The notes under the pieces were generated by a model. The model made no database searches and was not told the origin of the DNA. It saw only the letters and a program-made list of their open reading frames with translations. The position numbers and the translations under genes were made by a program. Shown here in pieces: positions 8,603 to 16,492 of a stretch of DNA of 61,861 bases. This DNA comes from DATJLY01 sp035604195 (GTDB lineage: Bacteria > Pseudomonadota > Alphaproteobacteria > ATCC43930 > CGMCC-115725): positions 1 through 61,861 of the forward strand of contig DATNIY010000012.1 in NCBI GenBank assembly GCA_035604195.1, read 5' to 3'. Each line of letters opens with the position of its first letter. The stretch's first letter is position 1.

Positions 8603-9382
8603 ATGAGCGTGGCAAAGGGTCGCGCGGCGGTGGTGACCGGCGCCGCGCAAGGATTGGGCCGCGCCGTTGCTCTCCGTCTGCTCGAGGCCGGAGCGAACGT
8701 CATCGGCGCCGATATTCAAGGCAAGAAGCTCGCAGCGCTGCGTTCCGGCCTCGCAGCGCAAGAGCGATTCCGGATCATCGAGGCGGATGTCTCCACGGCG
8801 CGCGGCGCCGCCGCCGCGATCGAGGCCGCAATCTCCGCCTTCGGACGCCTCGACATCCTCGTCAACACGGCGGGCGGCAGCGGCTATGCGGCGCCGCCGG
8901 AGATCGAGGACATCACCGACGAGATCTGGCGGAGCGTCCTGGAGTCGAACCTTGGCGCGACCTTTCTGTGCAGCCGCGCCGCGGTTCCGCACATGCGGCG
9001 GGCGCGCTTTGGGCGCGTCGTCAATTTCTCGTCGTCTCTCGCGCGGGGAAGCACGGGCAAGCTCGGCACGGTGGGGTGCCGCCTGGCCTATTGCGCAGCG
9101 AAGGGCGGCATCGAGGCCTTCTCGCGCCAGCTCGCGATCGATCTCGCGGCGGTCGGGATCACTGTCAATGTGATCGTGCCCGCGCTCATCATGACCGAGC
9201 CGGGCGCCCGCGTGCATGATCGCTTTCAGACTCTGCCCGAGGCCGACAAGAAGGCGATGCTCGGCGGCCGCAGCTTCGCGGAAATGCCGGGCCCGTCGGA
9301 CATCGCGGAAGCCACGGCTTTCCTGGTCTCCGAGGAGGCCAGCCATATCACCGGCGCGATCTTCGATGTCGGCAACCGGTGA
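8603..9382 (+). CDS. Short-chain dehydrogenase/reductase (SDR)
   Basis: A 259-residue classical SDR. The nucleotide-binding glycine motif is TGAAQGLG, the central motif reads NTAGG (usually NNAG), the serine region is VVNFSSS, and the catalytic pair is intact in YCAAK. The C-terminus (VSEEASHITGAIFDVGN) is typical. It should be a cytosolic NAD(P)-dependent alcohol/ketone oxidoreductase of unknown substrate. The frame is open far upstream, but this ATG is the first start directly before the Rossmann fold. It converges with the FAD oxidoreductase at 9410. Confidence 0.88.
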   Translation: MSVAKGRAAVVTGAAQGLGRAVALRLLEAGANVIGADIQGKKLAALRSGLAAQERFRIIEADVSTARGAAAAIEAAISAFGRLDILVNTAGGSGYAAPPEIEDITDEIWRSVLESNLGATFLCSRAAVPHMRRARFGRVVNFSSSLARGSTGKLGTVGCRLAYCAAKGGIEAFSRQLAIDLAAVGITVNVIVPALIMTEPGARVHDRFQTLPEADKKAMLGGRSFAEMPGPSDIAEATAFLVSEEASHITGAIFDVGNR

Positions 9383-9409
9383 CGCTCGCGTGATCGTCTC
9401 GATCGGGCG

Positions 9410-10792
9410 TCAGAGGGTGCGGCCGAGATAGGCTCCGTCGGATTCGAGACGCCGCTGGAGCGCGGCGACGTCCACCTGTGAGCATGAGACTCCCGCGCGC
9501 AAGGCAAGATCGGCGGCCGTGCCGGCCGCTTGGCCCATGACGAAGCAGGGACCGGAAACGCGGGCCGAAGACTGTCCCTCATGCGTCATCGAGGCGCAGC
9601 GCCCGGCGACAAGGAGATTGTCGACGCGTTGCGGCAGGAGGATGCGGAACGGCATTTGATTGAAGCCGCGCGCGTTCTCTTTCCTGGGAAAGCGCACGAC
9701 GACATCGCCCGCGACATGCGCCTCGACAGGCCAGCCATTGACCCCGATCGTGTCGGAAAAATCCGCGCAATCGAGGATATCGTCCTCGCTGAGCCGATAG
9801 GGTCCGATGATGCGGCGCGTCTCGCGAATGCCGATCTGCGGCGCGATGTCCACTATGTAGGAGCTCTCGAAGCCGGGCGCGCTTCGCCGGATGAAGGCGA
9901 ATGCGTCGCGAATCTGCCGCCGCCCCTCGATCTCGCCGCGGCTCAGCTCTTCGAAGTCGGTGCCATCCACCGCGCTGCCGTCCGGGTTCTTGATTTGCGT
10001 GAGATTGGCGCGCCATTCCGTGGGATGCTTCTGCGGGCGGATGATCACGCCCTTGCGCGGGAAGCGCTGTTGTCCCGCGCGCTCCGCCTCCGCCATCAAG
10101 CGCGGAATGATCTCCCAGGCGCGGCCGGCCTTCGCCGGATCGACGCCGGAAATGCGGAACATGGTCGAGGGATAGAGCATGCCATCGGGCGTATCGCCCT
10201 TCTCAAACGGCGCGCCGGCCCAGGCGGCGAGATCGCCGTCGCCCGAGCAATCGACGAAGACCCGTCCCAGGATCGCACCGCGTCCCGATTTCGTCTCGAT
10301 CAGAACGGCCTCGATCTCCCGCGCCGAACGCATGACCGCACCCACGCCAAACGCATGGAACAGGATGTTTGCGTTGGCAGCGGCCATCAAATCGTCGGCA
10401 GCGATCTTGTAGGCCGAGATATCGTAGGCCTGCGCGGTGATCCGATTGCCAAAGGAGAGATGCGCCGCGTTGAGTCCGTCGAGCCGGTCGATCCGATCTA
10501 AGAGCTCGTCGGCGAAGCCATGCACGACCCGGCGATGCTCGCCATGCACATTGGCATGAAGGCCGCAGAAACTGCCGAGACCCGCGGCCGTGCCGGCGCC
10601 GCCCAGAAAGCCGTAGCGCTCGATCAGAACCGTCGAGCGGCCGCAGCGGGCGGCCGCAACGGCGGCGATGATGCCGGCAGGCCCGCCGCCCAAAACGACG
10701 ACCTCATAGTCGCCGAGGACCGGCGTGGCCCGGCTCGGTTCCGCGATTCGGCGCGGCTCCGTTGCCGCTTGCCGTGACGAGCCGGCGCTCAT
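9410..10792 (-). CDS. FAD-dependent oxidoreductase (FAD_oxidored family)
   Basis: A 460-residue flavoprotein. A dinucleotide-binding motif (VVVLGGGPAGIIAAVAAA) sits at residues 31-48, followed by LIERYGFLGGAGTA, which is typical of the FAD-dependent group containing tricarballylate-like and thiazole-like dehydrogenases. VFVDCSGDGDLAAWAG marks the second FAD contact. A C-terminal segment (LVAGRCASMTHE, then GPCFVMGQAAGTAADLAL) closes the FAD domain. Its start overlaps the stop of the upstream gene at 10789 by 4 bases, so the two are translationally coupled. The role is probably oxidation of an organic acid imported or bound with help of that neighbour; the substrate is unknown. Confidence 0.85.
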   Translation of the reverse strand: MSAGSSRQAATEPRRIAEPSRATPVLGDYEVVVLGGGPAGIIAAVAAARCGRSTVLIERYGFLGGAGTAAGLGSFCGLHANVHGEHRRVVHGFADELLDRIDRLDGLNAAHLSFGNRITAQAYDISAYKIAADDLMAAANANILFHAFGVGAVMRSAREIEAVLIETKSGRGAILGRVFVDCSGDGDLAAWAGAPFEKGDTPDGMLYPSTMFRISGVDPAKAGRAWEIIPRLMAEAERAGQQRFPRKGVIIRPQKHPTEWRANLTQIKNPDGSAVDGTDFEELSRGEIEGRRQIRDAFAFIRRSAPGFESSYIVDIAPQIGIRETRRIIGPYRLSEDDILDCADFSDTIGVNGWPVEAHVAGDVVVRFPRKENARGFNQMPFRILLPQRVDNLLVAGRCASMTHEGQSSARVSGPCFVMGQAAGTAADLALRAGVSCSQVDVAALQRRLESDGAYLGRTL

Positions 10793-11679
10793 ATGCCGAG
10801 CGCTCGCGTCGTATCGTCGAACAGCTCGTCCACGGTGAAGCGCCGTGGAATGAGTTGCTGGCGTTGGGCGTAATCGATGATGATCTCGAGCGAGCGCCGG
10901 TTCGCTTCGACGCCGAAGCGGATCGCGTCGGGATCCTTGCCCGGCCCCCTGTCCTTGCTCTCGCGCAGCAGACGAAACACCTCGCGGACCACATCCGGCC
11001 GCGACTTTACGATCCCTTCGCGCATCACCGCCATGTGGTTGATCGGCACGCCGCCATGCCGCTCGGCCCAGCGCCGCGCCACGGCTTCGGCGTCGGGGAT
11101 GAGGGGCTTCAGCCGCGGATCGGGCGTCACGTCGCCGAGGATCGCCGCGTCGATCTCGCCGTCGAGCAGCATTTCCGCCAGCACTTTTCCTGCCGGCGCG
11201 CGTTCGACTTTCGGCGGGTCGCGATACTCGGCGAGGTGCGGGTCTTCGAAGGTGATCCAGCGCACGCGGTCGAGATCGACGCCATAATCCTCCGCAAGGA
11301 TGCCGCGCACCCAGGCGCCCGTCGTCTGGGTGTAGGCGCGGACGCCGACCCGCCGCCCGGTGAGGTCACGAGGCCCGAGCTGGCCGCGTTCGGCGTTATA
11401 GAAGATCGTGTGGTGCTGCGAGCGGCCGAGGATCGTCGCGGGCAAGAGAGCGTAGGGCTTGCCAAAGACCCTGGCCTGCAGATAGGTGACGATGGCCAGT
11501 TCGCTCAAATCGTACTTCTGCTCGCGCACCACGGCCTTGAATGCGGTGTTGGCGACCTTGACGTCGGCGAACTCGAATTCGACGAGGGCAGAGCGGACGT
11601 CCCGGTTCTTGAGCGCCGCCGTATTGGGGTAGGTCCCGAACATCGCGGCGAGCGTCATCGGCGCTGGCGTATTCGTCAT
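10789..11679 (-). CDS. Periplasmic-binding-fold protein, 4,5-dihydroxyphthalate decarboxylase-like
   Basis: A 296-residue protein with type 2 periplasmic binding fold features resembling NMT1/THI5 proteins and the 4,5-dihydroxyphthalate decarboxylase group: SELAIVTYLQAR, LTGRRVGVRAYTQTTGAWVRGIL and the GVPINHMAVMRE segment with late PDVVREVFRLL. It has no visible signal peptide, which favours a cytosolic enzyme-like or repurposed binding protein over a normal ABC receptor, and no permease or ATPase genes adjoin it. The stop overlaps the start of the FAD oxidoreductase (ATGA). Whether it binds or decarboxylates an aromatic acid cannot be decided here. Confidence 0.75.
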   Translation of the reverse strand: MTNTPAPMTLAAMFGTYPNTAALKNRDVRSALVEFEFADVKVANTAFKAVVREQKYDLSELAIVTYLQARVFGKPYALLPATILGRSQHHTIFYNAERGQLGPRDLTGRRVGVRAYTQTTGAWVRGILAEDYGVDLDRVRWITFEDPHLAEYRDPPKVERAPAGKVLAEMLLDGEIDAAILGDVTPDPRLKPLIPDAEAVARRWAERHGGVPINHMAVMREGIVKSRPDVVREVFRLLRESKDRGPGKDPDAIRFGVEANRRSLEIIIDYAQRQQLIPRRFTVDELFDDTTRALGI

Positions 11680-11840
11680 GGGCCTCGGGTCCTCCCTGCC
11701 GGTCTGGCCGATAACCTACCGCTCCAGCGGCGGTCCCGCTACGGCCGCACCGAGGGACCGGAGCGACCACCGGTCGCGAAAAGATGATCGGCAGCGCGGG
11801 AGAAAGCCACGGCTGGTGGTCCGGCAGCCGCGTCGGTGCT

Positions 11841-12194
11841 TCAGGCGCGCTCGGCGGTGCGGGACAAGGCGGCGAGCAGTGCCGGCGAGGGCGAGATGAA
11901 GCGGAAGCCGATTTCGGTCGTCCCTGGTTCCCGCCGACAAAGCTCGGCCGAGAAACAATAACGCCCGTCGCTCCCGGGGACCTGAAGCAGACCCGCGACG
12001 ACCGTGCCGACGGGCAAATGGGGGATCCGGTCGACCACCAGGAAGCCGCCGCGGGACCAATTCAGCGCCGTGTAGTCCCCGCCGAGAAATGACAGTCTGA
12101 CCTGTTGCGACCGGTATCGCTGGTCGCGCCGCCGCTCACCAGCCCTAAGAAACTGCAGAATTTCGACGGCCATATCGTCCCCGGCACGCTGCAT
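11841..12194 (-). CDS. PilZ domain protein
   Basis: A 117-residue protein made almost entirely of one PilZ domain. The c-di-GMP-binding signature is recognisable: RRRDQRYR (RxxxR) near residue 22 and NWSRGG (D/N-x-S-x-x-G) near residue 46. Single PilZ proteins act as c-di-GMP receptors controlling motility, adhesion or polysaccharide production. A second ATG at residue 8 could be the true start. It stands alone on the minus strand; a c-di-GMP-metabolising protein also occurs at 52280-53989. Confidence 0.75.
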   Translation of the reverse strand: MQRAGDDMAVEILQFLRAGERRRDQRYRSQQVRLSFLGGDYTALNWSRGGFLVVDRIPHLPVGTVVAGLLQVPGSDGRYCFSAELCRREPGTTEIGFRFISPSPALLAALSRTAERA

Positions 12195-12333
12195 CTCCTA
12201 TTGAAATGGCTCAGCATTAAGATTCGGTTTCGGAAGCTCACGCGGCGGCGCGAGCATCGCCTTGCTGCGCCAGGAGATCCGCCCCGGCGGTCCTGCTGGC
12301 GTTGTTATGCCCTAGGCCTCGGACAGGTTCGGG

Positions 12334-12606
12334 TCAGTTCCGGCGCAGATCGCGACCCGCGATGTGCACATTTGCGTCCGGCGCCAATTCCCGGGCGCGC
12401 AGCTTGGATTCGGCGATCCGCTCGAACGCCGTGCGATGGAGGTAGAGATACTCGACGCACTCGGCAGGGCTCGGCTTGCGCCCTAGCGCGTGGTGGAGGA
12501 CCCGGCGCGGAACCAGGACCAGGCCGCGGTATTCGCCGAGTTCGACCTCGAACGCGACCGCGTCCCGCTCCTCGTCCCAGCGTGGCTCGCCTGGAAAAAT
12601 GAACAC
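12334..12606 (-). CDS. DUF1488 family small protein
   Basis: A 90-residue protein beginning FIFPGEPRWDEERDAVAFEV, which matches the opening of DUF1488, followed by the typical HRTAFERIAESKL helix and a terminal DANVHIAGRDL. Function is unknown; members are small soluble proteins common in proteobacteria. It starts with GTG, since no ATG is available before the conserved opening. It lies 9 bases downstream of the DoxX gene on the same strand, so the two are probably co-transcribed. Confidence 0.75.
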   Translation of the reverse strand: MFIFPGEPRWDEERDAVAFEVELGEYRGLVLVPRRVLHHALGRKPSPAECVEYLYLHRTAFERIAESKLRARELAPDANVHIAGRDLRRN

Positions 12607-12615
12607 TGGCGCCCG

Positions 12616-13074
12616 CTACAATTGCCAGCCGATCTTGCGGTCGAGCGAGTAAGGCCCGCCCCCGCGCAAGGCGATCGCCAGGGTGAGCAGGCCCCATAAC
12701 AGCGTGTACTCGTAGCCGCGCGCGAGCCAGGAAAAGCCCGTCGACCAATACAGAACGAAAGTGATGTAGCCCATCTCGATCGCGGCGGCGGCGGCAAAGA
12801 ACCGGGTGAACAGGCCGAGGATGATGCAGATCCCGCCGACGAATTCGACGAAGGTGAGCAGGAGAATGAGGTTGGTCGGATCGTGGAACCCTAAGTCGAT
12901 GAAGGCCTTAGCCATCCCGGCCGGGCCGCGCAAGACCTTCCCCCAGCCATGCACGACGAGGTTCCACCCGGCGGCAAAGCGCACCAGAGGCCAGGTCCAC
13001 GGCACCACCCAGTCATAGAAGGGCTGGAGAAAAGGCAAGAGGGGTCTAGGCTCGGATCCGGTGTCCGTCATCAT
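12616..13074 (-). CDS. DoxX family membrane protein
   Basis: A 152-residue protein with four transmembrane segments and the family pattern: VRFAAGWNLVVHGWGKVL in the first helix, FHDPTNLILLLTFVEFVGGICIILGLFTR in the second and third, and GYEYTLLWGLLTLAIALRGGGPYSLDRK at the end. DoxX-like proteins are small inner-membrane proteins related to terminal-oxidase subunits and MauE-type redox helpers; most have no assigned reaction. It is the first gene of a likely pair with the DUF1488 gene. Confidence 0.88.
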   Translation of the reverse strand: MMTDTGSEPRPLLPFLQPFYDWVVPWTWPLVRFAAGWNLVVHGWGKVLRGPAGMAKAFIDLGFHDPTNLILLLTFVEFVGGICIILGLFTRFFAAAAAIEMGYITFVLYWSTGFSWLARGYEYTLLWGLLTLAIALRGGGPYSLDRKIGWQL

Positions 13075-13277
13075 TCCTCCCCAGGCTTGACCCGCCTTCG
13101 GCCCTTGGCCGCGGAAGCATCATTTAAATTTTATTTTCGTCAACATCCAGGCCGCGCGCAAGCCGTGGCCGGACCCCGATGCAGGCGCAGGAGGTTTCGC
13201 TTCGTGCTGTGACCTGGCTCACACCCGGCCGGTGCGAATCCGCGCGATGATAGCGCCGTGTTTCAGAGGAGGATCCC

Positions 13278-13466
13278 ATGAACTCGGCACAGGCATTCGA
13301 CCGCGACGACGGGCGCAACCGGCTGCAGGCGACCGCTCCCCGTACGGCCATCGGCCGGCTTGCCGTAATCGCGCTTCTCCTGGCGCTCGCCGCCGGCAAC
13401 GCAGTCGTCATTCAGTATCTTTGGCCAACCTTCGACGCCGGGACCCAGGCATCGATAACCCTCTAG
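13278..13466 (+). CDS. Small single-pass membrane protein, unknown
   Basis: A 62-residue protein with a polar, charged N-terminus (residues 1-26) and one hydrophobic segment (about 27-48, IGRLAVIALLLALAAGNAVVIQYLW). I do not recognise a family. The case for it being real is a consensus Shine-Dalgarno (AGAGGAGG) 6 bases before the ATG and a clear membrane-like composition. It precedes the gcv operon on the same strand by about 170 bases and could be part of its transcript or independent. Confidence 0.5.
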   Translation: MNSAQAFDRDDGRNRLQATAPRTAIGRLAVIALLLALAAGNAVVIQYLWPTFDAGTQASITL

Positions 13467-13634
13467 GCCTCGGCATTCGGAATCCGCGGGAGGCCCGGGC
13501 GGGAGCCGGTCCCCCCAGCCGGCCGTCGACAACGTCGCGACCCGCTCTGGCCTTCCACGGACCCCGATGCTAGGCTCCCTTCCGGGCTTCCACGGTCGTG
13601 TTGCGACCTAAGAAAGTGCCGTTCCCGGGAGCCG

Positions 13635-14741
13635 ATGACCGATCTATCCCTCGCCCGTACCCCGCTCTACGATCTCCATCTCAGCCTCGGGGCGAAGCTC
13701 GTCCCCTTCGCCGGCTTCGCCATGCCCCTCCACTACCCCCCCGGCATCGTCGCGGAGCACCTCCATACCCGCACGAGGGCGGCGTTGTTCGACGTCTCCC
13801 ATATGGGCCAGGCGCTGCTGTCAGGCGCCTCCGCCGCCCGCGACCTCGAGGCGCTGGTGCCTGGCGACGTCCTCGGGCTGGCGCCGGGCCGCATGCGCTA
13901 TACGCTCTTCACCAACGAGCGCGGCGGCATCCTCGACGATCTGATGGTCGCCAATAGCGGCGATGCTCTGTTCCTCGTCGTCAATGCCGCGCGAAAGGCC
14001 GAGGATTTGGCCCACCTCGGCCGCGGCTTGGCCGGCCGCGCTATGGTGACGGCGTGCGACGATCGCGCTCTCCTGGCGCTGCAAGGGCCCGCGGCATCCG
14101 AAGTGTTGGGGCGGCTTGCGCCGCCGCTCCGCGCGCTCTCCTTCATGAGCGGCCGCGTGATCGCGCTCGGCGACCTCGATTGCTTCGTGACCCGCTCCGG
14201 CTATACCGGCGAGGACGGATTCGAGATTTCCGTTCCCACCGCCGGCGCGGACCGCCTGGCCCGGCTACTCCTGGCCGCGCCAGAAGTCATGCCGGCGGGA
14301 CTCGGTGCGCGCGACACGCTCAGGCTCGAGGCCGGGTTCTGCCTCTATGGGCACGACATCGACGAGACGACGACCATCGTCGAGGCCGATCTCGCCTGGA
14401 CGGTCCCGAAGCGCCGGCGCGGCGAAGGCGGCTTTCCCGGCGCCGCAATCGTCCAGCGTCAACTGGCGGAGGGCGCGCCTCGAAAGCGCGTCGGTATTTT
14501 GCCGGAGGGCAAGGCGCCGGCGCGGGAGGGCACCCCGATCGTCGCCGCGGACGGCGCCGAGATCGGTCGCATCACCAGCGGCGGCTTCGGCCCGTCGTTG
14601 GGCGGGCCGATCGCCATGGGCTATGTCGCGGTGGCGCAATCCGCCATCGGCACGCCGGTCGGTCTCGTCATTCGCGGCACGGTTCGGCCGGCCCGCATCG
14701 TCCCCTTGCCTTTCGTGCCGCACCGCTATTACCACGGATGA
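13635..14741 (+). CDS. gcvT: Glycine cleavage system T protein, aminomethyltransferase
   Basis: A 368-residue tetrahydrofolate-dependent aminomethyltransferase that releases ammonia and forms 5,10-methylene-THF from the aminomethyl group on GcvH. Recognisable features: LYDLHLSLGAKLVPFAGFAMPLHY near the start, ALFDVSHMGQ, the SGYTGEDGFEI motif, GARDTLRLEAGFCLYGHDID and the C-terminal ITSGGFGPSLGGPIAMGYV. Length is normal. It is the first gene of gcvT-gcvH-gcvPA-gcvPB. I looked in the 170 bases upstream for a glycine riboswitch and found nothing convincing. Confidence 0.97.
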   Translation: MTDLSLARTPLYDLHLSLGAKLVPFAGFAMPLHYPPGIVAEHLHTRTRAALFDVSHMGQALLSGASAARDLEALVPGDVLGLAPGRMRYTLFTNERGGILDDLMVANSGDALFLVVNAARKAEDLAHLGRGLAGRAMVTACDDRALLALQGPAASEVLGRLAPPLRALSFMSGRVIALGDLDCFVTRSGYTGEDGFEISVPTAGADRLARLLLAAPEVMPAGLGARDTLRLEAGFCLYGHDIDETTTIVEADLAWTVPKRRRGEGGFPGAAIVQRQLAEGAPRKRVGILPEGKAPAREGTPIVAADGAEIGRITSGGFGPSLGGPIAMGYVAVAQSAIGTPVGLVIRGTVRPARIVPLPFVPHRYYHG

Positions 14742-14768
14742 GTTTCACCCGCGGTCGCGAGGAGCACC

Positions 14769-15146
14769 ATGACCACGGTCAAATACACCAGAGATCACGA
14801 GTGGATTCGCATTGACGGCAACGAGGCCGTCATCGGCATCACCGACTATGCCCAGACGCAGCTCGGCGACGTCGTCTATGTCGAGCTGCCCGAGCCCGGC
14901 CGCCGGGTCGAGAAGGGAAAGTCCGCAGCCGTCGTCGAATCGGTGAAGGCGGCGAGCGAGGTCTATGCGCCGGTTTCGGGCGAGGTCACCGCTGTTAATA
15001 CGGCGCTCGCCGAAGATCCTGCCCGCGTCAACGCCGACCCGATGGGCGAGGGCTGGCTCCTCAAGCTGCGCCTCGCCGATGCGGCCGAGGCCGGCGATCT
15101 CATGGACGAGGCGGCCTATCAGGCCTTTGTCGCAGGACTAGCCTGA
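14769..15146 (+). CDS. gcvH: Glycine cleavage system H protein
   Basis: A 125-residue lipoyl carrier protein that shuttles the aminomethyl group between the P, T and L proteins. The N-terminus (YTRDHEWIRIDGNEAVIGITDYAQ) and the lipoylation motif ESVKAASEVYAPVSGEV, with its modified lysine, are intact, as is the C-terminal GEGWLLKLRL. It lies 27 bases after gcvT with a GAGGAG-like ribosome site, and its TGA shares a base with the ATG of gcvPA. Confidence 0.98.
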   Translation: MTTVKYTRDHEWIRIDGNEAVIGITDYAQTQLGDVVYVELPEPGRRVEKGKSAAVVESVKAASEVYAPVSGEVTAVNTALAEDPARVNADPMGEGWLLKLRLADAAEAGDLMDEAAYQAFVAGLA

Positions 15147-16492
15147 TGCGCTACCTGCCGCTCACCGAGGCCGACCGCCGCGACATGCTCGCCGCCATCG
15201 GCGTCGCGTGCGTCGAGGATTTGTTCCGCGATGTCCCGGCCGAGGTGCTGCTAGCGGAGCCACTCGACCTACCGCGGGCGATGGGCGAAATCGAGGTCGA
15301 GCGCGCGCTCACGCATTTCGCGGCGCAGAATCTGCCGGCGAGCGCGGTGCCGAGTTTTCTCGGCGCCGGCGTCTATCGCCACCACGTCCCCGCCGCGGTC
15401 GATCATTTGATTCAGCGCGGCGAGTTCCTGACTTCCTACACGCCCTATCAGCCCGAGATCGCCCAGGGCACCCTGCAGGCGATGTTCGAGTTCCAGACGC
15501 AAGTCGCGCTCTTGACCGAGATGGAGGTCGCCAACGCCTCGCTCTATGACGGCGCGACCGCGGGGGCGGAGGCGGTGATGATGGCGAATCGCCTGACGCG
15601 GCGCCGCAAGGCGATCCTTGCGGGCGGCCTGCACCCGCATTACCGCGAGACGATCGAGACCTATGCGCGCTTCGTCGGCTTCGAGACTGTCGCGCGGCCG
15701 CCGGACCCCTCGGGCAATGACGATCCTGGGGCGCTCATCGACCGGGAAACCTCGTGCGTCGTCGTGCAGAATCCGGGTTTTTTCGGACAGCTCCGCGACT
15801 TCACTGCACTCGGCGAGGCCTGCCATCGCGCCGGCGCGCTCTTGGTCGTCGTCGTCACCGAGGCGGTCTCGCTCGGTCTCGTCAAGCCACCGGGCGCGAT
15901 GGGCGCCGACATCGTCGCGGGCGAAGGCCAGTCCTTCGGCAACGCGCTCAATTTCGGCGGTCCGCATCTCGGCATCTTCGCGGCGCGTGAGGCTTTGGTG
16001 CGGCAGATGCCGGGGCGCCTCGTCGGGCAGACCACCGATGTCGAGGGTCGCCGCGGCTGGGTCCTGACCTTGTCCGCGCGCGAGCAGCACATCCGGCGCG
16101 AGCGCGCCACCAGCAACATCTGCACGAATTCGGGCCTCGCGGCGTTGGCCTTCACCATCCACCTCGCGCTCTTGGGCGAGGCTGGATTGCAGCGCCTCGG
16201 CGCGCTCAATCACGCGCGCGCGGTGCGGCTTAGCGAGATGCTCGCCGCGGTGCCCGGCGTTGTCGTCGTCAACGACAGCTTCTTCAACGAGTTCACCTTG
16301 CGGCTGCCGCGCCCGGCCGCGCCGCTGGTCGAGACTTTGGCTCAGCGCGGCGTACTCGGCGGCGTGCCGGCAAGCCGCTTCTGGCCGGACCGGCCGGAAT
16401 TGGCCGGGCTCCTGCTGGTGGCGGCGACCGAGACCACCACCGAAGACGAGATGGCCCGCTTCGCCGGCGCGCTGCGCGAGGTCTTGCGATGA
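15146..16492 (+). CDS. gcvPA: Glycine dehydrogenase (decarboxylating) subunit 1
   Basis: A 448-residue N-terminal half of the P protein, in the split two-subunit form. Family marks include YLPLTEADRRDMLAAIGV, PSFLGAGVYRHHVPAAVDHL, the EFLTSYTPYQPEIAQGTLQ block, SLYDGATAGAEA, and the RREKATSNICTN-like segment (here RRERATSNICTNSGL). It forms a complex with gcvPB, which carries the PLP lysine, to decarboxylate glycine. It is translationally coupled on both sides (TGATG with gcvH, ATGA with gcvPB). Confidence 0.97.
   Translation: MRYLPLTEADRRDMLAAIGVACVEDLFRDVPAEVLLAEPLDLPRAMGEIEVERALTHFAAQNLPASAVPSFLGAGVYRHHVPAAVDHLIQRGEFLTSYTPYQPEIAQGTLQAMFEFQTQVALLTEMEVANASLYDGATAGAEAVMMANRLTRRRKAILAGGLHPHYRETIETYARFVGFETVARPPDPSGNDDPGALIDRETSCVVVQNPGFFGQLRDFTALGEACHRAGALLVVVVTEAVSLGLVKPPGAMGADIVAGEGQSFGNALNFGGPHLGIFAAREALVRQMPGRLVGQTTDVEGRRGWVLTLSAREQHIRRERATSNICTNSGLAALAFTIHLALLGEAGLQRLGALNHARAVRLSEMLAAVPGVVVVNDSFFNEFTLRLPRPAAPLVETLAQRGVLGGVPASRFWPDRPELAGLLLVAATETTTEDEMARFAGALREVLR

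Noticed and set aside
9530..10501. A 323-residue plus-strand frame inside the FAD oxidoreductase
   Set aside because: Antisense shadow with no ribosome site or family resemblance; the flavoprotein motifs on the other strand are clear.
13467..13634. A glycine riboswitch before gcvT
   Set aside because: No paired aptamer core could be recognised and the leader is short; a covariance-model search would settle it.
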